Below are positions 1 through 4,572 of a stretch of DNA of 6,329 nt, in pieces. The DNA is taken from assembly GCA_947254045.1 (NCBI GenBank), contig CAMYBO010000080.1:1-6329 (forward strand), written 5' to 3'. The notes beneath the pieces are model-generated. The model was given only the letters and a program-made list of their open reading frames with translations. It was not told the DNA's origin and ran no database searches. Made by a program: the position numbers and the translations under genes. This DNA comes from an uncultured Granulicatella sp. (GTDB taxonomy: Bacteria; Bacillota; Bacilli; Lactobacillales; Aerococcaceae). The first letter of the stretch is position 1. Each line of letters starts with the position of its first letter.

Positions 1-2
1 TG

Positions 3-1265
3 TTAAAATAATTTACTAATATCATTCCAAGTCACTAAAATCATTAAAATGATTAAGAATACTGCACCTGCAATTGTAATATAGGATTCCTTTTCAGGAC
101 TTAGTGGTTTCTTACGAATTCCTTCGATAATATTCAACACTAATTTACCTCCATCTAATGCAGGAATTGGTAATAAATTCATCATTCCTAAGTTGGCACT
201 AATTAATCCTAAAAAATTCAAAACAGAAACAAATCCACTTTGAGCCACTTGAGAAGTCAATGAGAAAATCGCTACTGGACCACCTAAATGATTAATAGAA
301 AATCCTTTTGTAAAGAATGAAGCAATCGTTAAGAATACAGAACTAATGACAAACCATGTTTGAGTAAAACCATAAAGTACTTTAGATAATACATCTGTTT
401 TCTTTGCAGATTCAATTCCTAACATACCAACTTTAGAACCATTTGATAAATCATACGCTTTAGGCGTTACAACAATCGTTTGTTGATTTCCATTTCGTTC
501 AATCACAAGTTTCGTTTCAAGGTCAGCACGTGGGGAAATTTGTTTACTAATGTCTCCCCATTTTTGAACTGTCTGTCCTTCAATTTCAATAATTTTATCT
601 CCAACTTGTAAACCTGCAGTTTGAGCTGCAGAATCACTTGCAAAGTTTCCAACTACTGCTTCATTAGAAGGAACTCCACCTGCTAAAAATGCCACGATAA
701 TAAATGTTATAATCGATAAAATAAAATTATTCATTGGTCCCGCAAAGTTCGTTAACATACGGTCTTTTAAACTTGCAGAATTAAACTGACGTTCAATCGG
801 AGCAACAACTACTTCTGTTCCATCTTCTTCAATAATAGTTGCGGTTTTAGAAACGGTTAATATTTCTAATTCTTCTTTTTGAGGTTTATATCCTCTTACT
901 TCCATTTTATATTGCAAATCACAAGATTCAATTTGGAAAGGAATACCTTGTTCTAATTCAGTTGATGAATCAAATGAAATTTGTTGAACAATTCCATCTT
1001 CTAATCGAAGTGTCACCATCATACCAGGTTTAATGTCTTGATCATCTTCCTCATGACCTGCCATACGAACATATCCACCAACGGGTAATAATCGTAAAGT
1101 ATAAACTGTTTCTCCTTTACGCACTTGGAATACTTTTGGTCCCATTCCAATAGCAAATTCTTTTACTAAAATACCTGCACGTTTTGCAAAATAAAAGTGT
1201 CCAAATTCATGAATAATGACAATAACACCAAATACAAATAAAAATGCAATAATTGTTTTAATCAT
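3..1265 (-). CDS. rseP: RseP/Eep-family site-2 intramembrane zinc metalloprotease
   Basis: This is a membrane-embedded S2P protease that cuts transmembrane substrates within the bilayer. In Bacillota relatives these include anti-sigma factors (RasP on RsiW) and leftover signal peptides or pheromone precursors (Eep of enterococci). The zinc motif HEFGH is at residues 19-23 in the first membrane segment (about 4-22). A GPMNN motif lies at 176-180 at the start of the second segment (about 180-198). A PDZ-like domain spans about 200-285, and the third zinc ligand is D371 in the ALDGG motif. A last hydrophobic segment lies at about 397-414. The length of 420 aa is close to that of enterococcal Eep, and the domain of about 90 residues between the RMAG motif and the GP motif is normal for that group. 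The start has an AAGGAGGA site three bases upstream. The stop is three bases from the window edge, so downstream partners (often proS and polC) are not visible. All catalytic residues are present. The enzyme class is certain, but the actual substrates cannot be read from sequence. Confidence 0.96.
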   Translation of the reverse strand: MIKTIIAFLFVFGVIVIIHEFGHFYFAKRAGILVKEFAIGMGPKVFQVRKGETVYTLRLLPVGGYVRMAGHEEDDQDIKPGMMVTLRLEDGIVQQISFDSSTELEQGIPFQIESCDLQYKMEVRGYKPQKEELEILTVSKTATIIEEDGTEVVVAPIERQFNSASLKDRMLTNFAGPMNNFILSIITFIIVAFLAGGVPSNEAVVGNFASDSAAQTAGLQVGDKIIEIEGQTVQKWGDISKQISPRADLETKLVIERNGNQQTIVVTPKAYDLSNGSKVGMLGIESAKKTDVLSKVLYGFTQTWFVISSVFLTIASFFTKGFSINHLGGPVAIFSLTSQVAQSGFVSVLNFLGLISANLGMMNLLPIPALDGGKLVLNIIEGIRKKPLSPEKESYITIAGAVFLIILMILVTWNDISKLF

Positions 1266-1268
1266 ATG

Positions 1269-1276
1269 TCCTCCTT
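1269..1276 (-). promoter_or_regulatory. Ribosome binding site of rseP overlapping the cdsA stop
   Basis: Read on the minus strand this is AAGGAGGA, ending three bases before the rseP ATG. Its first two bases are the last two of the cdsA TAA. The site therefore sits where ribosomes finishing cdsA terminate, which suggests translational coupling of the two membrane proteins. The short spacer from AAGGAGGA to ATG is tight but within the working range if pairing is centred on the 5' part of the site. Confidence 0.75.
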
Positions 1277-2075
1277 AATGAGTACCAATAAATTTCAATA
1301 CAATTTGAAACATAAACATTGCGAAAAATGTTGAATCAAATCGATCTAATACTCCTCCATGACCTGGAAAGATATTTCCAGAATCTTTTACATTAAATCT
1401 ACGTTTATATGCAGATTCTACTAAATCTCCTAATTGCCCAAAAACTGATAAGGCAATCATTAAAATCGTCATTTCGATAAAATGAAATCCTAATGGATTA
1501 AATAATTTTAAAGCAATCGTTCCTAATCCAATTGCTCCAATCACTCCACCAATGGATCCTTCAATCGTTTTGTTTGGGCTAATAGCAGGAGCTAATTTAT
1601 GCTTTCCAAAACTTCTTCCTGTAAAATAAGCAAACGTATCTGTCCCCCAAATAATACAAAAGACAAAAACGACCATTCCAAAACCATATTCACGTACAAA
1701 TAAAATTCCGGAAAATCCACCGCCTACATATAAAGCAATGAGAGATAAGAAACTCACATCTTCAATGGACAGCGTCTCACTTTTATAAACGGTTAACGAC
1801 ATTAATAACATCACACATAGGAAGAAAATATAAAAGAAATCCACACCTACGGGTAATTCAATAATCGGTGCTCGTGCAAAAATAATCGATAGTGTAGCTA
1901 TAAGCGTTAAGAATCCTTCAATCGAAACAATCGATAATTTCTTCATATGGAAAAATTCAAAAATAGCAACAAATGATAAAAATGCAATAACGGCTTTTAA
2001 CAAATGCCCTCCAATGACTAATGCTGGAACAAACAACATCAAGGCAACAATGGAAGTGATGATTCGTGTCTTCAT
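1275..2075 (-). CDS. cdsA: Phosphatidate cytidylyltransferase (CDP-diacylglycerol synthase)
   Basis: This integral membrane enzyme converts phosphatidic acid and CTP to CDP-diacylglycerol, the precursor of phosphatidylglycerol and cardiolipin. The protein is 266 aa, typical for Bacillota CdsA, and made mostly of hydrophobic segments (about 8-40, 50-70, 78-96, 107-127, 133-150, 170-190 and 200-214). The family signature spans 221-247: SxxKR at 221-225, KD at 230-231, PGHGG at 237-241 and DRFD at 244-247. Upstream conserved elements are WGTDTFAY at 143-150 and SPNKTIEGS at 166-174. The aspartates (D146, D231, D244, D247) expected to bind metal and CTP are all present. The ATG overlaps the uppS stop by four bases (ATGA), and GGAGGA lies eight bases upstream inside the end of uppS, so the start is firm. 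It follows uppS in the usual envelope-lipid gene order. Confidence 0.96.
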   Translation of the reverse strand: MKTRIITSIVALMLFVPALVIGGHLLKAVIAFLSFVAIFEFFHMKKLSIVSIEGFLTLIATLSIIFARAPIIELPVGVDFFYIFFLCVMLLMSLTVYKSETLSIEDVSFLSLIALYVGGGFSGILFVREYGFGMVVFVFCIIWGTDTFAYFTGRSFGKHKLAPAISPNKTIEGSIGGVIGAIGLGTIALKLFNPLGFHFIEMTILMIALSVFGQLGDLVESAYKRRFNVKDSGNIFPGHGGVLDRFDSTFFAMFMFQIVLKFIGTH

Positions 2076-2839
2076 GAAATTAATCCTCCATATCGTCTCT
2101 GACGTTTCTGGTACGTTAAAATTGCTTCTTCTAAATCTTCTTTACTAAAATCTGGCCAAAAAATATCTGTAAAATAATATTCACTATATGCTAATTGCCA
2201 TAAAAGAAAATTACTTAACCGTTGTTCTCCACTTGTACGAATCATTAAATCTGGCTCTGATAAATCTCCTAAAAAATTCGTTTGTAAATGGTTCGCAAAT
2301 ACTTCTTCATTAATAGATTCAGCATCATACTCACCATTAGAAACATCTACTGCAATTTCTTTTACTGCTTGAAGAATTTCTGCTCTAGAACCATAATTTA
2401 AAGCAAAACATAGCGTCATTCCTGTATTGTCTTTTGTATCCTCAACAGCTTTTTCAACAACTCTTCTTGTTGCTTCTGGTAATTGATCGGTAAAACCAAT
2501 TAAACGAATACGCATATTTCGCTCTTGCAATTCAGGCATGAATGAACTGAAAAAGTCTCCAGGAAGTTTCATTAAAAAGCTCACTTCTTCGGTTGGTCTC
2601 TTCCAATTTTCAGTACTAAAAGCATACATGGTCATCGCTTTTACTCCTAATTCATCAGCAGCAATCGCAATTTTTTTAACTGTACTCATTCCCTCTTTAT
2701 GACCGGCAATTCGAGGTAAATTTCTACTTTTCGCCCAACGTCCATTACCATCCATAATGACAGCAATGTGTTGAGGAATATTTGTTTTATCTAATTCAAT
2801 AGTTTTAGTTTCTTTTTTCTTTTTCCAAAAAAGCATCAT
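2072..2839 (-). CDS. uppS: Undecaprenyl diphosphate synthase (cis-prenyltransferase)
   Basis: This soluble, membrane-associated cis-prenyltransferase extends farnesyl diphosphate with isopentenyl diphosphate to C55 undecaprenyl diphosphate, the carrier for peptidoglycan and other wall polymers. Family motifs are complete. In numbering from the chosen start they are: MDGNGRWA at about 29-36 with the catalytic aspartate at about 30, FSTENWKRP at about 74-82, ALNYGSR at about 146-152, and the C-terminal DLMIRTSGEQRLSNF block at about 197-211 with the SE pair at about 219-220 (Mg/IPP site). The reading frame is open to an ATG at 2872, but that ATG lies in a probable -10 element and has no ribosome site at proper distance. 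The twin ATGs at 2839 and 2836 have AAAGGA six and nine bases upstream. I chose 2839 (255 aa); 2836 (254 aa) is equally possible. The N-terminus then begins with a lysine-rich stretch, as in other Lactobacillales UppS. It is the first gene of the uppS-cdsA-rseP transcript. Confidence 0.95.
   Translation of the reverse strand: MMLFWKKKKETKTIELDKTNIPQHIAVIMDGNGRWAKSRNLPRIAGHKEGMSTVKKIAIAADELGVKAMTMYAFSTENWKRPTEEVSFLMKLPGDFFSSFMPELQERNMRIRLIGFTDQLPEATRRVVEKAVEDTKDNTGMTLCFALNYGSRAEILQAVKEIAVDVSNGEYDAESINEEVFANHLQTNFLGDLSEPDLMIRTSGEQRLSNFLLWQLAYSEYYFTDIFWPDFSKEDLEEAILTYQKRQRRYGGLIS
2084..2089 (-). promoter_or_regulatory. Ribosome binding site of cdsA inside uppS
   Basis: Minus-strand GGAGGA lies eight bases before the cdsA ATG and within the last codons of uppS. 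Together with the ATGA stop/start overlap it fixes the cdsA start and implies coupled translation. Confidence 0.8.
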
Positions 2840-2845
2840 TTCAAT

Positions 2846-2851
2846 TCCTTT
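2846..2851 (-). promoter_or_regulatory. Ribosome binding site deciding the uppS start
   Basis: Minus-strand AAAGGA lies six bases from the ATG at 2839 and nine from the ATG at 2836. The longer in-frame ATG at 2872 has no purine-rich site within 15 bases, so this element argues for a downstream start. Confidence 0.65.
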
Positions 2852-2870
2852 ACTTATGAAATACTCTCTC

Positions 2871-2879
2871 ATTGTATCA
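2871..2879 (-). promoter_or_regulatory. Extended -10 promoter for uppS-cdsA-rseP
   Basis: On the minus strand the sequence reads TGATACAAT, a TGn extension followed by TACAAT (5 of 6 to the sigma-A -10). The hexamer at 17-base spacing, TACCCA, is a poor -35, as is common for extended -10 promoters. Transcription would start near 2864, leaving a leader of about 25 bases that contains the AAAGGA site. Because def diverges from uppS, a promoter for the leftward transcript must lie in this gap, and this is the best candidate. No start site has been mapped. Confidence 0.5.
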
Positions 2880-2904
2880 GAAAAACACCTTATTGGGTAG
2901 TTAT

Positions 2905-2912
2905 TCCTCCTT
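2905..2912 (-). promoter_or_regulatory. Orphan Shine-Dalgarno-like sequence
   Basis: The minus strand carries AAGGAGGA, a near-perfect ribosome site, but no ATG, GTG or TTG follows within a working distance. The uppS ATG at 2872 is 32 bases away. It may be a relic of an earlier start or upstream gene, or a chance purine run. It is listed because it could mislead start prediction. Confidence 0.3.
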
Positions 2913-2928
2913 CTTTTAACCCATTCTT

Positions 2929-2949
2929 AGACTTTGCTAGACAAAGTCT
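2929..2949. repeat. Perfect 8-bp inverted repeat in the divergent promoter region
   Basis: Arms AGACTTTG and CAAAGTCT flank a five-base CTAGA spacer. There is no adjacent T-run on either strand, so it does not look like a terminator. It lies about 65 bases upstream of the predicted def start site and about 75 upstream of the predicted uppS start site, so it would not be in either leader. The size and two-fold symmetry suit a dimeric DNA-binding regulator. The TTTG-N5-CAAA core has the same arm layout as FabT sites of Lactobacillales, but the inner bases do not fit the FabT consensus as I remember it. Confidence 0.45.
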
Positions 2950-2988
2950 TGAATGAAGGTTTTTACCATGGTGTTCTTAGGAAAAAAA

Positions 2989-2997
2989 TGGTATAAT
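2989..2997 (+). promoter_or_regulatory. Extended -10 promoter for def
   Basis: The sequence TGGTATAAT is a TGn extension plus a perfect TATAAT at 2992-2997. No good -35 is found at 16-18 bases (TGGTGT at 17), which is tolerable with an extended -10. The predicted start is near 3003-3005, giving a leader of about 33 bases with the def ribosome site. The palindrome ACCATGGT at 2965-2972 covers the -35 position. Confidence 0.7.
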
Positions 2998-3018
2998 GCT
3001 AAAGAATAAAAGCATATT

Positions 3019-3025
3019 AGGAGGT
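3019..3025 (+). promoter_or_regulatory. Ribosome binding site of def
   Basis: AGGAGGT is a full match to the anti-Shine-Dalgarno core. It is 11 bases from the ATG at 3037, slightly long, but much better placed than for the in-frame ATG at 3046 (20 bases), so it supports the first ATG. Confidence 0.8.
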
Positions 3026-3036
3026 AGAAAAACAAA

Positions 3037-3594
3037 ATGATTACAATGAAAGATATTGTATTAGAAGGTCACCCTGCTTTAAGAAAACGTGCAGAAAAAA
3101 TTAGTTTTCCATTATCAGATGACTTGCAACATTTAGCAAAAGAAATGCTAGAATTTTTACATAATAGTCAAGACGAAGAAATTGCTGCAAAATATGAATT
3201 ACGTGCTGGAGTTGGCTTAGCTGCTCCACAATTAGGAAAAGAAATTCAAATGATTGCTCTTTTAATTCCAAGATATGAAGATGAACCTGCTCTACTTGAT
3301 GAAGTATGGATTAATCCTCGCATTTTAAGAGAATCTGTAAAGAAAACTTGCTTAAAAGAAGGCGAAGGATGTCTATCTGTGAATAGAGACGTTCCTGGAG
3401 TCGTATTAAGACCTCAAAGAATTACTGTAAAATATTTCACACCAGAAGGTGAAGAAAAAGTTAAAACTTTGACTGATTATGAAGCAATTGTTGTTCAGCA
3501 CGAAATTGATCACTTAAACGGAGTTATGTTCTATGATCATATTAATCAAGCTCAACCACAATATATTCCTGAAGGAGCTGTCGTAATTGGATAA
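3037..3594 (+). CDS. def: Peptide deformylase
   Basis: This cytoplasmic metallohydrolase removes the formyl group from the N-terminal methionine of nascent proteins at the ribosome exit, the step before methionine aminopeptidase. All three signature motifs are present: GVGLAAPQ at 58-65, EGCLS at 110-114 with metal ligand C112, and QHEIDH at 154-159 with ligands H155 and H159 and catalytic E156. The length of 185 aa, the insertion before motif 1 (residues about 42-57, NSQDEE region) and the MITMKDI start match the long type 2 deformylase of staphylococci and enterococci (about 183-187 aa). It is the first gene of the rightward cluster, with its own extended -10 promoter and a strong ribosome site. 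Its last eight bases overlap the HAD gene. The function assignment is firm; it is the only deformylase in view, but a second copy elsewhere cannot be excluded. Confidence 0.97.
   Translation: MITMKDIVLEGHPALRKRAEKISFPLSDDLQHLAKEMLEFLHNSQDEEIAAKYELRAGVGLAAPQLGKEIQMIALLIPRYEDEPALLDEVWINPRILRESVKKTCLKEGEGCLSVNRDVPGVVLRPQRITVKYFTPEGEEKVKTLTDYEAIVVQHEIDHLNGVMFYDHINQAQPQYIPEGAVVIG
3572..3577 (+). promoter_or_regulatory. Ribosome binding site deciding a TTG start in the HAD gene
   Basis: AAGGAG lies inside the end of def, nine bases before TTG at 3587. No ATG is available nearby in that frame before the catalytic FDLDD motif, so this site identifies the non-ATG start. Confidence 0.7.
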
Positions 3595-4285
3595 GAAAAT
3601 TGCAGTGATATTTGATTTAGATGATACCCTTTATTCTAAGAGTGAAGTATTTTTTAAAACGTTTTGTCAATTCGCAACACCAAGTATAGATGCTGAAAGA
3701 CTCTATTTAACTTATCAAAAAAGAAGTGACGAGGCTTTTGAAAAATTTTCTGCAGGAGAAATTACTCTATCCCAATCGCATCAAGAACGAGTTTCCAATA
3801 CTTTTAAAGATGTAGGGATTGAGTTATCTTCTGAGAAAATTCAAGCATTTATTAAAGCTTACCAAGACACTTTAAATGCCATTACCCTTTCTGAAGAATG
3901 GATTGAAGTATTTCAACGATGCAATAAAGAATCTTATCAAATCGCTATTTTGACAAATGGCCCAACAAACCATCAGAAAAATAAACTGTATCAATTAAAC
4001 TTATCCAAGTGGATTCCTGAAGAGTGTTGGTTTATTTCAGAATCAATTCAAGCGAAGAAACCAAGCGTTCAAGTTTTTCACCATGTCGAATCAAAAATTT
4101 CTGCTGATGAATATTTTATGATTGGAGACGATGTCCAAACAGATATTACTGGAGCTATTCAAGCAAACTGGCACCCGATTCAATTTACAAAATATCATCA
4201 AATGGATGCAGGAAATCTATCATGTGACGAAGCTAAAGAACCAAAGGAAATCTTTCCTTTAATCCAACAAATACTACACAGATAA
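3587..4285 (+). CDS. HAD-superfamily hydrolase, class IA (YjjG/phosphoglycolate-phosphatase-like)
   Basis: This is a predicted cytoplasmic phosphatase of the haloacid dehalogenase fold, 232 aa. The four HAD motifs are visible: motif I FDLDDT with nucleophile D10 and acid/base D12, motif II T123 in LTNG, motif III K158 in the KKP stretch, and motif IV GDD with D181 and D182, followed by D186. About 108 residues, mostly helical in character, separate motifs I and II, and only about 35 separate II and III. The cap is therefore a C1 helical cap (class I), not the C2 cap of Cof-type enzymes. Relatives include nucleotidases (YjjG), phosphoglycolate phosphatases and other sugar-phosphate or house-cleaning phosphatases; the substrate cannot be read here. 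Translation starts at TTG, overlapping def by eight bases, with AAGGAG nine bases upstream, so it is likely coupled to def. As I recall, the B. subtilis def-rpoY-rnjA locus also holds a HAD gene (ykrA), but of the Cof type. Confidence 0.88.
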   Translation: MDKKIAVIFDLDDTLYSKSEVFFKTFCQFATPSIDAERLYLTYQKRSDEAFEKFSAGEITLSQSHQERVSNTFKDVGIELSSEKIQAFIKAYQDTLNAITLSEEWIEVFQRCNKESYQIAILTNGPTNHQKNKLYQLNLSKWIPEECWFISESIQAKKPSVQVFHHVESKISADEYFMIGDDVQTDITGAIQANWHPIQFTKYHQMDAGNLSCDEAKEPKEIFPLIQQILHR

Positions 4286-4307
4286 TTGTACTTAAAGTGT
4301 ACTTTTG

Positions 4308-4316
4308 TGTTAAAAT
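4308..4316 (+). promoter_or_regulatory. Probable promoter for rpoY-rnjA
   Basis: TGTTAAAAT is an extended -10: TGn followed by TAAAAT at 4311-4316, 5 of 6 to consensus. TTGTAC at 4286-4291 could act as a weak -35 at a long 19-base spacing. It lies in the only sizeable gap of the rightward cluster (4286-4356) and would give a leader of about 33 bases carrying the rpoY ribosome site. A direct repeat GTACTT at 4288 and 4299, 11 bases apart, lies just upstream. This promoter would let rpoY-rnjA be expressed apart from def. Confidence 0.5.
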
Positions 4317-4343
4317 AATTTTTGAAAACTATATTGAACAAAT

Positions 4344-4349
4344 AAGGAG
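4344..4349 (+). promoter_or_regulatory. Ribosome binding site of rpoY
   Basis: AAGGAG lies seven bases before the ATG at 4357. The frame is open upstream to a GTG at 4297, but that codon has no ribosome site and lies upstream of the predicted -10, so this element fixes the start. Confidence 0.8.
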
Positions 4350-4356
4350 TTATAAA

Positions 4357-4572
4357 ATGATTTTTAAAATTACTTACCAACCATCAAAAACTGAAGCACC
4401 ACGTCGTGAAAATACTCTATCACTATACGTAGAAGCTCAAGATAAAGTGGAAGCTCGTCGTTTAGTTGACGAAAATACTGAATACAATGTGGAGTTCATT
4501 CAAGCATTAGATGAAAAACATCTTGCTTATGAACAAAAAAATCCCGATTTCAAAGTTACGGTGTTTAACTAA
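4357..4572 (+). CDS. rpoY: RNA polymerase epsilon subunit (DUF1447 family)
   Basis: This is a small accessory subunit of Bacillota RNA polymerase. The 71-aa product begins MIFKITYQ, like the MIYKVFYQ start of the B. subtilis protein (69 aa). It carries the family features SLYVEA at about 22-27, VEFIQALDE at about 45-53, LAYEQ at about 56-60 and a C-terminal FKV at about 65-67. The start chosen is the internal ATG. A 91-aa version from GTG at 4297 would add 20 residues with no family counterpart, no ribosome site, and overlap with the promoter. Its stop overlaps the rnjA start (TAATG), the conserved rpoY-rnjA pairing of Bacillota. Epsilon is non-essential in B. subtilis and its precise role is debated; structural similarity to phage Gp2-like folds has been reported. 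Identification rests on protein similarity plus the neighbour and is strong. Confidence 0.94.
   Translation: MIFKITYQPSKTEAPRRENTLSLYVEAQDKVEARRLVDENTEYNVEFIQALDEKHLAYEQKNPDFKVTVFN

Noticed and set aside
90..1040. Unusual insertion in RseP before the PDZ region
   Set aside because: The roughly 90-residue segment after the RMAG motif is also present in enterococcal Eep-type proteins of the same length, so it is family-typical.
2929..2949. Inverted repeat as a transcription terminator
   Set aside because: There is no T-run directly after either arm on either strand, and it sits between divergent promoters where no transcript should end.
2998..3036. Riboswitch or T-box in the def leader
   Set aside because: The predicted leader is only about 33 bases, too short for a known riboswitch or T-box, and shows no terminator/antiterminator pair.
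4297..4356. 20-residue N-terminal extension of RpoY from a GTG start
   Set aside because: There is no ribosome site before the GTG, the stretch contains the predicted -10, and known RpoY proteins begin at the internal MIFK-like methionine.
4198..4380. Minus-strand 60-codon open frame across the HAD end and rpoY start
   Set aside because: It runs antisense to the HAD 3' end, the rpoY promoter and the rpoY start, and has no recognisable domain and no supporting ribosome site.
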